Part shown: one piece after another, positions 26,101 to 37,200 of the stretch | Layout: each line of letters starts with the position of its first letter | Position numbering within the stretch: position 1 is the first letter of the stretch | NCBI RefSeq assembly: GCF_015679265.1 | Contig: NZ_CP064942.1 | Location: 2,584,001 to 2,648,000 of the forward strand | Length of the DNA stretch: 64,000 nucleotides | DNA from: Pontivivens ytuae | GTDB lineage: Bacteria > Pseudomonadota > Alphaproteobacteria > Rhodobacterales > Rhodobacteraceae | Direction: 5' to 3' | The notes under the pieces: generated by a model | What the model saw: only the letters and a program-made list of their open reading frames with translations | The model's database searches: none | What the model was told of the DNA's origin: nothing | Translations under genes and position numbers: made by a program

Positions 26101-27723
26101 ATGGCCACGGTTGCCGCCAACAAGCTGGAGCTTCTGCAGATCGCCGACGCGGTCGCGCGGGAGAAGATGATCGAGCCCGGCCTCGTGATCGAGGCGCTGG
26201 AGGAGAGCTACGCCCGCGCGGCGAAGGCCCGCTACGGCGCCGACTACGACATCCGCGCCCATATCGACCGCAAATCCGGCGACCTGACCATGGAGCGGGT
26301 GCGCACCGTGGTGGAGGAGGTGGAGGACCACTTCACCGAGCTCGACCTCGAAGACGGGCGCGAGATCGACCCGCAGGCCGAGATCGGGACCGAGATCCGC
26401 GATCCGCTGCCGCCCATGGACTTCTCCCGCATCGGCGCGCAGTCCGCGAAGCAGGTCATCATGCAGCGCGTGCGCGAGGCCGAGCGCGAGCGCCAGTACG
26501 AGGAATTCAAGGACCGCAAGGGCACGATCATCAACGGCCTCGTCAAGCGGACCGAATATGGCAACGTCATCGTCGACGTGGGCCGGGGCGAGGCGATGCT
26601 GCGCCGCGACCAGCTCATCCAGCGCGAGGCGTTCCGCAACGGCGACCGCATCCGCGCCTTCATCAAGGATGTGCGGCTGGAGCAGCGCGGCCCGCAGATC
26701 TTCCTCAGCCGCACCGCGCCGGAGTTCATGGCCGAGCTCTTCAAGATGGAAGTGCCGGAGATCTATGACGGCGTCATTGAGATCAAGGCCGTGGCCCGCG
26801 ATCCCGGCTCCCGCGCGAAGATCGGCGTGATCTCCTACGATTCGGGCATCGACCCGGTGGGTGCCTGTGTCGGTATGCGCGGCTCCCGCGTGCAGGCGGT
26901 CGTCAACGAGCTCAACGGCGAGAAGATCGACATCATTCCGTGGAACGACGATGCGGCGACCTTCCTCGTCAACGCGCTCCAGCCCGCCGAGGTGGCGAAG
27001 GTCGTGATGGACGAGGATGCAGGCCGGATCGAGGTCGTGGTGCCCGACGAGCAGCTTTCGCTCGCCATCGGCCGCCGCGGTCAGAACGTGCGCCTCGCCT
27101 CCCAGCTCACTGGCTGGGACATCGACATCATGACCGAGGCCGAGGAGAGCGAGCGCCGTCAGGCCGAGTTCGCCGAGCGCTCTAAGCTCTTCATGGAGGC
27201 GCTCGACGCCGACGAGATGGTGGCACAGCTCCTCGTCTCCGAAGGCTTCACCTCGCTGGAGGAGGTTGCTTACGTTGAGCTCGACGAACTGACTGTCATC
27301 GACGGCTTCGACGACGAGACGGCGCAGGAGCTTCAGACCCGCGCCCGCGAAGCGCTCGACGCGATCAACGCTGCAGCGACCGAGAAGGCGCGCGAGATGG
27401 GTGTCGAGGACAGCCTCTTCGAATTCGAGGGTCTGACTCCGCAGATGATCGTCGCTCTGGCCGAGGACGGCATCAAGACGCTGGAGGACTTCGCCCAGTG
27501 CGCCGATTGGGAACTCGCCGGCGGCTACACCACCATCGACGGCAAGCGCGTCAAGGATGACGGCCTGCTGGAGCAGTTCGACGTGAGCCTCGAGGAAGCC
27601 CGCGAACTCGTCATGACTGCCCGCGTCCTGCTCGGCTACATCGATCCGGAGGAGCTGGTGGCCCAGCAGGCCGCTGATGCCGAGGAAGCCGAGGGTGAAG
27701 AGACCGAGGAGGCCGAGGGCTGA
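26101..27723 (+). CDS. nusA: Transcription termination/antitermination factor NusA
   Basis: 540-residue RNA-polymerase-binding factor. Domains in order are: the N-terminal RNAP-binding region (about 1-135), S1 (KGTIINGLVKRTEYGNVIVD onward, about 140-205), two KH domains (GACVGMRGSRVQAVVNELNG and AIGRRGQNVRLASQLTGWDI), and a C-terminal pair of helical repeats (about 370-525) ending in a Glu-rich tail. The ATG has AGGAGGAG just upstream, inside the end of rimP. It is central to the operon with infB. Confidence 0.97.
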   Translation: MATVAANKLELLQIADAVAREKMIEPGLVIEALEESYARAAKARYGADYDIRAHIDRKSGDLTMERVRTVVEEVEDHFTELDLEDGREIDPQAEIGTEIRDPLPPMDFSRIGAQSAKQVIMQRVREAERERQYEEFKDRKGTIINGLVKRTEYGNVIVDVGRGEAMLRRDQLIQREAFRNGDRIRAFIKDVRLEQRGPQIFLSRTAPEFMAELFKMEVPEIYDGVIEIKAVARDPGSRAKIGVISYDSGIDPVGACVGMRGSRVQAVVNELNGEKIDIIPWNDDAATFLVNALQPAEVAKVVMDEDAGRIEVVVPDEQLSLAIGRRGQNVRLASQLTGWDIDIMTEAEESERRQAEFAERSKLFMEALDADEMVAQLLVSEGFTSLEEVAYVELDELTVIDGFDDETAQELQTRAREALDAINAAATEKAREMGVEDSLFEFEGLTPQMIVALAEDGIKTLEDFAQCADWELAGGYTTIDGKRVKDDGLLEQFDVSLEEARELVMTARVLLGYIDPEELVAQQAADAEEAEGEETEEAEG

Positions 27724-27747
27724 TCCCAGCCCTCGGAGGTCGCGCCC

Positions 27748-28431
27748 GTGAGCCGGGGTGGTCGGACAAAGGATCGCGAGACGCCTGAACGGCGCTGCAT
27801 CGCGACGGGCACGAGCGGGCCGAAGGCGCCGCTCGTCCGCTTCGTCGTGGGCCCGGATGATACGGTCGTGCCGGACATCGCGGAAAAGCTGCCCGGCCGC
27901 GGCATGTGGGTGAGCGCCGATCGGGACGCCATCGCGCTGGCGGCGAAGAAGAATCTCTTCAACCGCGCCGCCAAACGCCAGGTGAAAGCGCCCACCGATC
28001 TGCCCGATCTGGTGGAGCGTCTGCTACTACGCCGCGTTCAGGACGCGCTGGCCCTTGCCAGAAAGGCCGGGCTGGCCCATATGGGGTTCGACACGGTAAA
28101 GACGCGGCTGCGCGCCGGACCCGTGGCGGCCTTGGTGGAGGCGTCGGACGGCTCCGAGCCCCAGCGCGCCAAACTTCGCCCCCTCGCGGCGGAGGCTCCC
28201 CTAATTTCCTGTCTTTCCGGGCACGAATTGGGTTTGGCATTCGGACGTGATAATGTGATACATGCCGCGCTGGACGGGGGCGGCATCACCGATCAGGTCC
28301 TCAGAGAGGCGTCGCGGCTTGCCGGGCTGCGAGGCCATGAGGTCGTTGGAACGACGGATGACGCCGCACCGGACGGGATGCGGCAGACGGATGAACAGAT
28401 GCGGGGCATGGGGCCCCGGCGAGAAGGTTAA
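27748..28431 (+). CDS. YlxR (DUF448)-L7Ae-like RNA-binding protein
   Basis: 227-residue protein joining an N-terminal YlxR/DUF448 domain ([33 protein letters not shown]) with a second part of L7Ae/ribosomal-L30e character ([20 protein letters not shown] and LPDLVERL). This two-part version is normal in alphaproteobacteria, where YlxR alone would be about 90 residues. GTG at 27748 follows GGAGGTCG. It sits between nusA (24 bases) and infB (7 bases), the usual location. It is probably an RNA-associated factor; precise function unknown. Confidence 0.88.
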   Translation: MSRGGRTKDRETPERRCIATGTSGPKAPLVRFVVGPDDTVVPDIAEKLPGRGMWVSADRDAIALAAKKNLFNRAAKRQVKAPTDLPDLVERLLLRRVQDALALARKAGLAHMGFDTVKTRLRAGPVAALVEASDGSEPQRAKLRPLAAEAPLISCLSGHELGLAFGRDNVIHAALDGGGITDQVLREASRLAGLRGHEVVGTTDDAAPDGMRQTDEQMRGMGPRREG

Positions 28432-28438
28432 GGTCAGC

Positions 28439-30979
28439 ATGAGCGACAACAAAGGCAGTGACGGCAAGGGCAGGACGGTCGGGACTCGCGGTGGCGGGAC
28501 CGAGACGAGCCGTGTCCGGCAGAGCTTCTCCCACGGGCGATCGAAGTCGGTCGTCGTGGAGAAGAAGCGCAAGCGCGTCGTCGTGCCCAAGCCCGGAACG
28601 GCAGCGACCGGCGGCGGCAACGCCGCCCAGGTCCGCGCCGCGCAGGGCGGTGCGAGCAAGGGGCTTGCCGACAGCGAGATCGAGCGCCGCCGCCGCGCCC
28701 TGATGGCCGCCAAGGCGACCGAGGCCGAGCGCGTCGCCAAGGAGAAAGAGGCCGAGGAGCGCCGCAAGGCCGAGATGGACCGTCTCCGCGAGGAGAAGGA
28801 AGCCAAGGAACGGGCCGAGGCCGAGGAGGCTGCGCGCCTGAAGGCCGAAGCCGAGGCGAAGGCGATGCAGGAGGCCGAGGAGGCCAAGCGCAAGGCCGAC
28901 GACGCGGCCCGCCAGAAGGCAAAGCCGCGCGGCAAGAAGGACGAGGCCGTGGTCTCGCCCGCCGACATCCCTGCGCCGCCGAACGAGAACGAGGGCCCGC
29001 GCCGCAGCGCGCCCGGTGGCGGTGCGCCCAAGCGCGACGATCGCCGCGACGACCGCGGTGGCAAGGGCCGCGCCGGGGGCGACAAGCGCCGTCAGGGCAA
29101 GCTCACCATCAACCAGGCGCTCGGCGAGGGGGGGCGGCAGAAGTCGCTTGCCGCGATGCGCCGCCGCCAGGAACGCCAGCAGCGCAAGGGCGGTGGCTCC
29201 AACGAGCCGCGTGAGAAGATCGTGCGCGACGTGCAGGTGCCCGACGCGATCATGGTCTCCGAGCTCGCCAACCGTATGGCCGAGCGTGTGGCCGCCGTCG
29301 TGAAGGCGCTCATGCAGAACGGCATCATGGCCACGCAGAACCAGACGATCGACGCCGACACGGCCGAGCTGATCGTCGAGGAGTTCGGCCACAAGGTCGT
29401 CCGCGTGTCCGACGCCGATGTCGAGGATGTCATCACGACCGTCGAGGACACGGATGACGATCTGGAGGGACGCGCCCCGGTCATCACGATCATGGGCCAT
29501 GTCGACCACGGCAAGACGTCCCTGCTCGACGCGATCCGCAAGACCAACGTGGTCTCGGGCGAGGCCGGCGGCATCACGCAGCATATCGGCGCCTACCAGA
29601 TCACGACGGAGGAGGGCGCCAAGCTGACCTTCCTCGACACCCCCGGCCACGCGGCGTTCACCTCCATGCGCGCCCGCGGTGCGCAGGTGACCGACATCGT
29701 CATCCTGGTGGTGGCGGCTGACGACTCGGTCATGCCGCAGACGATCGAGGCGATCTCCCACGCGAAGGCGGCGGGCGTCCCGATGATCGTCGCGATCAAC
29801 AAGATCGACCGCCCCGGCGCCGATCCGCAGAAGGTGCGGACCCAGCTTCTTCAGCACGAGGTGATCGTGGAGGAGATGTCGGGCGACGTTCTCGATGTGG
29901 AGGTCTCCGCCGTCGAGGGCACCGGTCTCGACAAGCTCTTGGAGAACATCACGCTCCAGGCCGAACTGCTCGAACTCAAGGCGAACCCCGACCGCGAAGC
30001 CTCCGGCGCCGTGATCGAGGCTCAGCTCGACACCGGCCGCGGCCCGGTCGCGACGGTTCTCGTGCAGAACGGCACGCTCAAGCGCGGCGACATCTTCGTC
30101 GTGGGTGAGCAGTGGGGCAAGGTGCGGGCGCTGATCAACGATCAGGGCGAGCGCGTGGACGAAGCTGGTCCTTCGGTGCCGGTCGAGGTGCTCGGCCTCA
30201 ACGGTACGCCCGAGGCGGGCGACGTTCTCAACGTGGTGCCCGACGAGGGCCGCGCGCGGGAAATCTCCGAGTACCGCCAGCAGCTTGCGAAGGACAAGCG
30301 CGCCGCCGCCGGTGCCGCGACGACCCTCGACCAGCTCCTCGCGAAGGCGAAGGCCGACGAGGATGTCAGCGAGCTGCCGATCGTGGTGAAGGCCGACGTG
30401 CAGGGCTCCGCCGAGGCGATCGTCCAGGCGATGGAGAAGATCGGCAACGAGGAGGTGCGCGTCCGCGTGCTCCACTCCGGCGTCGGCGCCATCACCGAGA
30501 GCGACGTGACACTGGCCGAAGCCTCCGGCGCGCCGATCATCGGTTTCAACGTCCGGGCCAACGCGCCCGCGCGGGAGAGTGCGAACCAGAAGGGCTTGGA
30601 GATCCGCTACTACTCGATCATCTACGATCTGGTGGACGACATCAAAGCGGCGGCCTCGGGCCTCCTGTCGGCGGAAGTGCGCGAGACCTTCATCGGCTAT
30701 GCCGAGATCAAGGAGGTCTTCAAGGTCTCCAATGTCGGCAAGGTCGCGGGCTGCGTGGTCACCGAAGGTGTCGCCCGCCGCTCCGCCGGTGTGCGCCTGC
30801 TGCGTGACAATGTGGTGATCCACGAGGGCACGCTGAAGACGCTCAAGCGCTTCAAGGACGAGGTCAAGGAAGTGCAGTCCGGCCAGGAATGCGGCATGGC
30901 CTTCGAGAATTACGAGGACATCCGCCAGGGCGACGTCATCGAGATCTTCGAGACCGAAGAGGTCGAGCGCACCCTCTAA
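28439..30979 (+). CDS. infB: Translation initiation factor IF-2
   Basis: 846-residue GTPase that places initiator tRNA on the 30S subunit. The N-terminus (about 1-270) is highly charged, with a long Ala/Glu/Lys/Arg coiled stretch; an IF2 N-terminal helical motif follows ([20 protein letters not shown]). The G domain carries G1 GHVDHGKT at residues 353-360, DTPGHAAF (G3) and NKID (G4). Domains II, III and C2 (ending [20 protein letters not shown]) follow. The ATG at 28439 is preceded by AAGG. An intrinsic terminator closes the operon at 31004. Confidence 0.97.
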   Translation: MSDNKGSDGKGRTVGTRGGGTETSRVRQSFSHGRSKSVVVEKKRKRVVVPKPGTAATGGGNAAQVRAAQGGASKGLADSEIERRRRALMAAKATEAERVAKEKEAEERRKAEMDRLREEKEAKERAEAEEAARLKAEAEAKAMQEAEEAKRKADDAARQKAKPRGKKDEAVVSPADIPAPPNENEGPRRSAPGGGAPKRDDRRDDRGGKGRAGGDKRRQGKLTINQALGEGGRQKSLAAMRRRQERQQRKGGGSNEPREKIVRDVQVPDAIMVSELANRMAERVAAVVKALMQNGIMATQNQTIDADTAELIVEEFGHKVVRVSDADVEDVITTVEDTDDDLEGRAPVITIMGHVDHGKTSLLDAIRKTNVVSGEAGGITQHIGAYQITTEEGAKLTFLDTPGHAAFTSMRARGAQVTDIVILVVAADDSVMPQTIEAISHAKAAGVPMIVAINKIDRPGADPQKVRTQLLQHEVIVEEMSGDVLDVEVSAVEGTGLDKLLENITLQAELLELKANPDREASGAVIEAQLDTGRGPVATVLVQNGTLKRGDIFVVGEQWGKVRALINDQGERVDEAGPSVPVEVLGLNGTPEAGDVLNVVPDEGRAREISEYRQQLAKDKRAAAGAATTLDQLLAKAKADEDVSELPIVVKADVQGSAEAIVQAMEKIGNEEVRVRVLHSGVGAITESDVTLAEASGAPIIGFNVRANAPARESANQKGLEIRYYSIIYDLVDDIKAAASGLLSAEVRETFIGYAEIKEVFKVSNVGKVAGCVVTEGVARRSAGVRLLRDNVVIHEGTLKTLKRFKDEVKEVQSGQECGMAFENYEDIRQGDVIEIFETEEVERTL

Positions 30980-31003
30980 CGGGCGCCTCCTCGAAGCGAC
31001 ACA

Positions 31004-31036
31004 GGGCCGGCTCCGCGGAGCCGGCCCTTTTCTTTT
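31004..31036 (+). terminator. Rho-independent terminator after infB
   Basis: A self-complementary gggccggctccg/cggagccggccc (31004-31027) is followed by TTTTCTTTT. It ends the rimP-nusA-ylxR-infB operon. Confidence 0.9.
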
Positions 31037-31078
31037 GCGGCTCGGCTCCTTAAGCCGAAGGCGTGTGGAGGGCGTGCG

Positions 31079-31573
31079 ATGCGTTTGGTGGTCCTGATCC
31101 TGATGCTCCTGACAGGGCCGCTTGTGGCGCAGGAGCGGTTCGGCGCCCTGATCCTCGGCTCGCAGCATTTCGGCGATGGCGGTGAGCTCAACGACTTCAA
31201 CCCGGGCCTCGCACTCGGCTGGCGATGGCCAGGCCCGCGCGGCCTCGAACAATCGGTCGAGGGCGGGGTCTTCTACAACAGCTACGAGGAGGTCTCGCCC
31301 TTCGTCCTCTACGGCCTGAGCGCCGAGGTGGCCCGGCCCACACCGAACTGGAGCCTGCGCGCCGGGGCCTTCGCCGGTATCGCCCTCTACGAGGATCTGT
31401 CGGAGATCCTGGAGGACGATTACGGCCTGCCCAATGTCGAGGGCTTCATCCCCATCGCCGGGATCACCGGCATCGCCCGCTGGCGCGACACGACGGACGT
31501 GCGCCTGACCCTCGTTCCGCCGGGCGCGGATGTCGACCTGATCGTCAACCTGTCGCTCGCCCGGCGCTTCTAA
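31079..31573 (+). CDS. Exported protein, possible small outer-membrane barrel
   Basis: 164-residue protein with a signal peptide (MRLVVLILMLLTGPLVAQ, cleavage near residue 18). The mature part alternates short amphipathic strands rich in Gly, Trp and Tyr (LALGWRWPGP, GGVFYNSYEE, FVLYGLSAEV) and ends in Phe (LSLARRF), a common final residue of outer-membrane beta-barrels. The ATG follows GGAGGGCG. It lies downstream of the infB terminator, so it needs its own promoter. No family recognised; barrel is inference. Confidence 0.65.
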   Translation: MRLVVLILMLLTGPLVAQERFGALILGSQHFGDGGELNDFNPGLALGWRWPGPRGLEQSVEGGVFYNSYEEVSPFVLYGLSAEVARPTPNWSLRAGAFAGIALYEDLSEILEDDYGLPNVEGFIPIAGITGIARWRDTTDVRLTLVPPGADVDLIVNLSLARRF

Positions 31574-31628
31574 AGCAAGACGCGCCCGGATTGCCCCTGA
31601 CGCGCCCGCAGTCCCTCTTGTTCTGAAT

Positions 31629-32738
31629 TTACTCTGCGGCGGTGCCGACGACGCCCCGCGCGATCTGGTCCGCCTCGATCGACTCGAAGAGCGCTTTGAA
31701 GTTGCCCTCGCCGAAGCCGTCATCGCCCTTGCGCTGGATGAACTCGAAGAAGATCGGCCCGATCACGGTCTTGGAGAAGATCTGGAGCAGGATGCGCGTC
31801 TCGCCGCCATCCACCACGCCTTCGCCGTCGATCAGGATGCCGTGCTTCTTGAGCTTCTCGATCGGCTCCTCGTGGCCCACGACCCGATCTTGGCTCATCT
31901 CGTAATAGGTCTCGGGCGGCGGCGGCATGAAGCGGATGCCGTTTTCGTGGATCTGATCGACGGAGCTGTAGATGTCCTCCGACGCCACCGCGATGTGCTG
32001 GATGCCCTCGCCGTTATAGCGCTTGAGGTACTCCACGATCTGGCCCTTGTCGCCGCGATCCTCGTTGATCGGGATCCGGATCTTGCCGCAGGGCGAGGTC
32101 AGCGCGCGGGAGACGAGGCCGGTATACTTGCCTTCAATGTCGAAGAACTTGATTTCCTTGAACTTGAAGGTCTCGGAATAGAACTTGTACCACGTGTCCA
32201 TGTTCCCCTTCACCACGTTGTGGGTCAGGTGGTCGAGGTAGTAGAAGCCGACGCCGACGGGCTTCGGATCACGCTCGCCGAGCCAGTCGAACTCCGCATC
32301 GTAGGGCGAACGGCCCTCATCGTAATTGTCGATGAAGTAGAGCAGCGAGCCGCCGATCCCGATCACCGCGGGCGCGTCGATGGACTTGCCCTCGCCGGTA
32401 TACTCGGTCGCGCCGAGGTCGAGTGCGCGCTTCAGCGCGACCTGCGCATCGACCACGCGCCACGCCATTGCGGGGGCGCAGGGACCGTGATCCTCCACGA
32501 ACTGCGCGGCGTGGGTGCCGGGCTCACGGTTGACGATGTAATTGATGTCGCCCTGACGATAGACGGTGATGTCCTTCGTCTTGTGCTGCGCCACCGGCTC
32601 ATAGCCCATCGAGCGGAAGAGGGTGTCGAGCTTTTCGGGCTCGGGATGGGCGAACTCCACGAACTCGAAGCCGTCGGTGCCGGCGGGGTTCGCGTCGGAG
32701 ATCGTGGCCTTCGGGGCGTCATGCGGGAACGGACCCAT
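31629..32738 (-). CDS. hppD: 4-Hydroxyphenylpyruvate dioxygenase
   Basis: 369-residue non-haem Fe(II) dioxygenase that converts 4-hydroxyphenylpyruvate to homogentisate in tyrosine breakdown. Two glyoxalase-like (VOC) halves are visible. Iron ligands expected from the family are the His of FYYLDHLTHNV, the His of GIQHIAVASEDI and the Glu of GPIFFEFIQRKG. Other landmarks are YKFYSETFKFKEIKFFDIEG and the C-terminal QIFSKTVIGPIFFE. The ATG at 32738 follows AGGAGG. It is divergent from an Lrp-type regulator 133 bases away, its likely controller. Confidence 0.95.
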   Translation of the reverse strand: MGPFPHDAPKATISDANPAGTDGFEFVEFAHPEPEKLDTLFRSMGYEPVAQHKTKDITVYRQGDINYIVNREPGTHAAQFVEDHGPCAPAMAWRVVDAQVALKRALDLGATEYTGEGKSIDAPAVIGIGGSLLYFIDNYDEGRSPYDAEFDWLGERDPKPVGVGFYYLDHLTHNVVKGNMDTWYKFYSETFKFKEIKFFDIEGKYTGLVSRALTSPCGKIRIPINEDRGDKGQIVEYLKRYNGEGIQHIAVASEDIYSSVDQIHENGIRFMPPPPETYYEMSQDRVVGHEEPIEKLKKHGILIDGEGVVDGGETRILLQIFSKTVIGPIFFEFIQRKGDDGFGEGNFKALFESIEADQIARGVVGTAAE

Positions 32739-32871
32739 GGAATCCTCCTGTTGAATGCTTTGAGTGGAAGATAGGGTCTCGCCGAGGCGACATCTGCGCA
32801 TTCTGGTGGATTATACGACGTCATCGTGCGAGTTTTCCGCGTCCGTAAGGTTTCCAGCGCGAGATTTCACC
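32739..32871. promoter_or_regulatory. hppD / Lrp divergent control region
   Basis: The 133-base gap between divergent starts must hold both promoters and, by analogy with other Lrp/AsnC pairs, operator sites. No clear palindrome or promoter pair could be fixed by eye. Confidence 0.3.
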
Positions 32872-33336
32872 ATGCCCGACTGCCTCGACGCGACCGACCA
32901 CAAGCTGCTTGCCCTCCTGCAGCGCGACGCCCGCCTCACCGCGGCGGAGCTGTCGGAGCGGGTGCATCTCTCCGCCTCGCAGGTCGCCCGCCGGAAACAA
33001 CGGCTGGAGGAAGAGGGCTACATCACCGGCTACCGGGCGACGGTGAACGCCGCGCGCATCGGGGCCGCGGTGGAGGCGTTCATCCAGATTACCATGGCCG
33101 CCCACAGCCGCGAGAACGCCGAGGATTTCGTGCGCTTGATGGCCCGGACCGAAGCTGTTGTCGGCGTCTGGACCCTGACAGGCGAGGCCGACTACATGTT
33201 GCGCGCCTTCTGCACCGACCTCGCTGCCCTCAACGACGTCGTGCAGAACGTGCTGCTGCCCCACCCGGCGGTGGCCCGGGTGCAGAGTCAGATCGTAATG
33301 GCCCGGCTGAAGGCGGACGCGCCTGTGAGCCCCTAG
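32872..33336 (+). CDS. Lrp/AsnC-family transcriptional regulator
   Basis: 154-residue regulator with an N-terminal helix-turn-helix (LTAAELSERVHLSASQVARR, about residues 23-42) and a C-terminal RAM/AsnC effector domain (EAFIQITMAAHSRENAEDFV, VVGVWTLTGEADYMLRAFC). Such proteins sense amino acids. Its divergence from hppD suggests control of tyrosine/phenylalanine breakdown, which is inference. The ATG at 32872 gives a normal N-terminus for the family. Confidence 0.92.
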   Translation: MPDCLDATDHKLLALLQRDARLTAAELSERVHLSASQVARRKQRLEEEGYITGYRATVNAARIGAAVEAFIQITMAAHSRENAEDFVRLMARTEAVVGVWTLTGEADYMLRAFCTDLAALNDVVQNVLLPHPAVARVQSQIVMARLKADAPVSP

Positions 33337-33361
33337 CGCAGCCGCCTCGCCCGGCTGACAG

Positions 33362-33482
33362 GCCGGGCAGCGCCCGACCCTCCCCACGGGAGGGCGCTTT
33401 GCGACGGATCCAGCGGTTCTGCCGCCGGAAAACTTGCGAAGATCGTCCTTAACGGGATCGTTGCGAAGCGCCCACCCAGGCT
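33362..33482. repeat. Intergenic mosaic repeat (39-bp duplicate plus palindrome)
   Basis: Positions 33362-33400 are identical to 44564-44602 over 39 bases and include a CCCTCCC-cac-GGGAGGG hairpin. Then follows a pair of imperfect inverted arms (cgctttgcgacggatcc near 33396 and gggatcgttgcgaagcg near 33456) that enclose unrelated bases. After them comes cgcccacccagg, which in the second locus follows directly on the 39-mer. Confidence 0.65.
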
Positions 33483-33501
33483 CGGGCGCCGCCCTCATCG
33501 C

Positions 33502-34068
33502 TCACGCCGGCGCCGTCTCCCGCGCCATCAATGCCATCTCCGCCTTCAGCGCATCCATCAGCCTGCCGAGGAACTCGACGCTCTTCGGATCCTTCAGCCG
33601 CCCCTCCTCGTCGAACGCGTTGTTCGCGCCCGGGATCATGACCTCCGGCGCCAGCACCACGCGCGTCCGATGCGGCACCAGCGCATGGCGCAGCGTGTAT
33701 TGCGACCGCTCCCCACCGGCGCGTCCGGCGGCGGCCGACATGATCGCCACCGGCTTGTCCACCATCGGGTTGCCACCCTTCAGGATGCTCAGCCAGTCCA
33801 GCGCGTTCTTCACCACACCCGGGATCATCTTGTTGTATTCTGGCGTCGAGATGATCACCGCATCGGCACTCCGGATCACCTCGGCAAGGCGCTGCGCCGC
33901 CTCCGGTCCATCCCCCTCGTTCAGGTCCTCGTTCAGCAGCGGCAGGTTCATGTCGCCTTGCGTGAACCGCGCCGGAGCGAACAGCCGCGCCGCCTCGTTC
34001 ATCAGCAGGGTATTGGACGAATTCTTGCGCAGCGAGCCGGAAAGGCCCACGAGGTGGATGTCGGACAT
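33502..34068 (-). CDS. NADPH-dependent FMN reductase family protein
   Basis: 188-residue flavodoxin-fold reductase (FMN_red family). The FMN phosphate loop is GLSGSLRKNSSNTLL (about residues 8-22), the second loop is ISTPEYNKMIPGVVKNALDW, and the third is [20 protein letters not shown]. Likely uses NAD(P)H to reduce FMN, quinones or azo/chromate compounds; substrate uncertain. The ATG at 34068 has a GGGAGC ribosome site. It is divergent from smc. Confidence 0.9.
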   Translation of the reverse strand: MSDIHLVGLSGSLRKNSSNTLLMNEAARLFAPARFTQGDMNLPLLNEDLNEGDGPEAAQRLAEVIRSADAVIISTPEYNKMIPGVVKNALDWLSILKGGNPMVDKPVAIMSAAAGRAGGERSQYTLRHALVPHRTRVVLAPEVMIPGANNAFDEEGRLKDPKSVEFLGRLMDALKAEMALMARETAPA

Positions 34069-34253
34069 GTGGTGCTCCCGTTGGTTTCCCAGCGTCTTAG
34101 CGCAAATCACCCCCGAGACGAGCGCCGCACCGTCGCGCGCAACATGTTGTGGCCGAGGCCCTCGGCCCCGCTCCATATGGCGTGCGTCAACTTGACTCTC
34201 CGCCGCCACGCGCGGAGCATGACCCTAGGCAAGAATCGAGTGGCAGAGACCGC

Positions 34254-37200
34254 GTGCAGTTCACCAAGCTGAGACTTCTGGGCTTCAAGAGCTTCGTCGA
34301 CCCGACCGAGCTGGTCATCGCCGACGGCCTGACGGGCGTCGTGGGGCCGAACGGCTGTGGCAAGTCTAACCTGCTCGAAGCGCTGCGCTGGGTGATGGGG
34401 GAGAACCGCCCGACGGCGATGCGCGGCGCGGGGATGGAGGACGTGATCTTCGCCGGTGCCTCCTCCCGCCCGCCGCGCAACTATGCCGAGGTCACGCTGA
34501 CCCTCGACAATACCGAGCGGCTGGCGCCCGCCACCTTCAACGACCAGGACCGGCTGGAGATCGTGCGGCGGATCACCCGCGATGCCGGTTCCGCCTTCAA
34601 GACCAACGGCAAGGATGCGCGGGCGCGCGATGTGCAGATGCTGTTTGCCGACGCCTCCACCGGTTCGCACTCGCCCGCGCTGGTGCGGCAGGGCCAGATA
34701 TCCGAGCTCATCAACGCGAAGCCCAAGGCACGGCGGCGGATCCTGGAGGAGGCCGCGGGCATCTCCGGCCTCTACCAGCGGCGGCACGAGGCGGAGCTGA
34801 AGCTGAAGGGGACGGCCGCGAACCTGGAGCGGGTGGAGGACGTGCTCGCCCAGCTCGACAGTCAGCTCGCTTCGCTGGCCCGGCAAGCCCGACAGGCCGC
34901 CCGCTACCGCGAGATCGCGGCGGAGCTTCGCCAGGCCGAGGCGTTGCTGCTCTACCGCCGCTGGCGCGAGGCGGATGCGGCGCGGGCCGAGGCCGAGGCC
35001 GCGCTGACCGACGCCGTGAAGGCGGCCGCCGCGGCGCAGGGCGAGGCCGCCCGCCGTGCCACCGCCCGGCAGGAGGCCGCCGACGCGCTCCCCCCGAAGC
35101 GGGAGGAGGAGGCCGTCGCGGGCGCCGTCCTGCAGCGCCTCACCGTCGAACGCGACACGCTGAAGGACCGCGAGCACCGCGCCCGCCGCGCCATCGAGCG
35201 GATGGAGCAGACCATCGCGCAGCTCCGCAACGACATGGATCGCGAGGGTCAGCTCAACAAGGATGCGGGCGAGACCATCGACCGGCTCGACTGGGAGCAG
35301 TCGGCCCTGAAACAGGCTCATGCCGGGCACGCCGACGCGCTTGAGGCCGCACAGAAGGCGGCGACCGAAGCCGCGACCGCTTTGCAGGGTGAGGAGGCGA
35401 CGCTCGACCGTTTGAGTGAGGACGCCGCCCGCCTCGCCGCCCGTCATCAGGCCACGCAACGGCGGCTCGATGAAGCGCAACAGGTGCTCGCCAAGCTCAA
35501 CCGCGAGCTGGAGCAGGCCCGCGAGGCGGCGGAGACGGTGGAGCGCGACCTTGCGCAATCCAGCGATCGGCTGGAGGCGGCGAAGACCGCGCAGGCCGAT
35601 GCCCAGACCGCCGCCGATGCCGCCGAAGCCGCCCTCGCGCGGGCCGAGACCGAACGAACGCAGGCTCAAGGCGCCGAGGCCGAGGCGCGGGCGGCAGCGT
35701 CAGCAGCCGCTGGCGAGGCGAAGGCGCTGCGCGCCGAGGTCGACGCGCTGACCCGGCTGCTGGCCCGCGATGCGGGCTCCGGCGATCAGCTCCTGGAACA
35801 GGTTCGTGCGGCGCCGGGCTACGAGGCGGCGCTGGGGGCGGCGCTGGGCGACGACCTGAAGGCGCCGCTCGCGACGGACGGATCCGGTTGGGCGGTGCTC
35901 GATGCCTATTCCGACGCCGCGGACCTGCCGGGCGGCGCCGCGCGTCTGGCCGATCACGTGGTGGGTCCCGACGCGCTCGCGCGGCGGTTGCAGGCCGTGG
36001 GGCTCGTGGCGCGCGCGGAGGGGAACGGCCTGCAGGATGCGCTCCGCCCCGGCCAGCGGCTGGTGTCGAAGGAAGGCGATCTCTGGCGCTGGGACGGGTT
36101 CCGGGTGTCCGCCGAGGATGCCCCCTCGGCCACGGCCCTGCGCCTGCAACAGAAGAACCGGCTCGATGAGCTGAGCGCGGCATTGGACACGGCCGAGCGC
36201 GCCGCGCGGGAGACGACAGAGGCGCATGAGGCCGCACGCCAAGCGCTGAACGCCGCCACCGACGCGGACCGCGCCGCCCGCACGGCGCGCAAGGGCGCCG
36301 ACGAGGCGCTATCGGGTGCGGTGCGCGCGCTCAACCGCGCCGAGGCGGATCGCTCCATGCTCGAAGGCCGGGCGGAGACGCTGAAACTCGCGCTCACCCG
36401 CCGGGGCGAGGAGGTGGGCGAGGCCGAAGTCGCGCTGACCGAGGCACGGGCCGCCATCGACGAGCTCGACGATCTCGACGCCGCGCGCGCCGGGGTCGAG
36501 GCGCAGAAGGGCACCGTCTCCGAAGCCCGCGCCGCCATGCTCGCCGCCCGCTCCAAATCTGACGAGATCCGGCGCGAGGGCGACGCTCGCACGAAGCGAA
36601 TGCAGGAGCTGACCAAGGAGCTCAGCGGCTGGCGCCACCGGCTCGACACCGCGGAAAAGCGCATCGCCGACCTGCAATCCCGCGCCGAGAAGCAGGAGAC
36701 GGAGCTCGCCTCCGCCCGCTCGCAGCCCGAAGAGATCGCGGAGAAACGCGGCGAACTCGCCCGCGAGCTGGAGCGCGCGGAGGCCCGCCGCAAGACCGCC
36801 GCCGATGCGCTGGCCGAGGCCGAAACAGCTGCCCGCGCCGCCGAGCAGGCCGAGCGCGATGCGGAGCGGGCCGCCTCCGAAGCGCGGGAGGCGCGTGCCC
36901 GGGCCGAGGCCGTTCAGGAAGCCGCCGAGCAGGCCGTCGAGACCGCAGCCGAGCGTATCCGCGAGGAGATGAACGTCGCGCCGGAGAAGCTCCTCGAAAC
37001 CCTCGAGGCGGACCCGGACAAGATGCCGCCCGCCGAGATGATCGAGACCGACATCGCGCGCCTGCGCCGCCAACGCGACAGCTTGGGCGCCGTCAACCTG
37101 CGCGCCGAGGAGGACAGCAAGGAGGTCCGCGAGGAGCACGAACAGCTCGCCGCCGAGAAAGAGGATCTGGACGCTGCCTGCGAAAAGCTGCGCACCGGTA

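Noticed and set aside
28301..31723. Very long minus-strand open frame (over 1,100 codons) opposite infB
   Set aside because: It is the complement of infB codons in GC-rich DNA; its translation is Asp/His/Leu/Arg-rich with no motif, and infB is certain.
34193..34221. TTGACT-N17-GAGCAT as a promoter for smc
   Set aside because: The -35 box is good, but the -10 matches consensus poorly; not strong enough to list as a feature.
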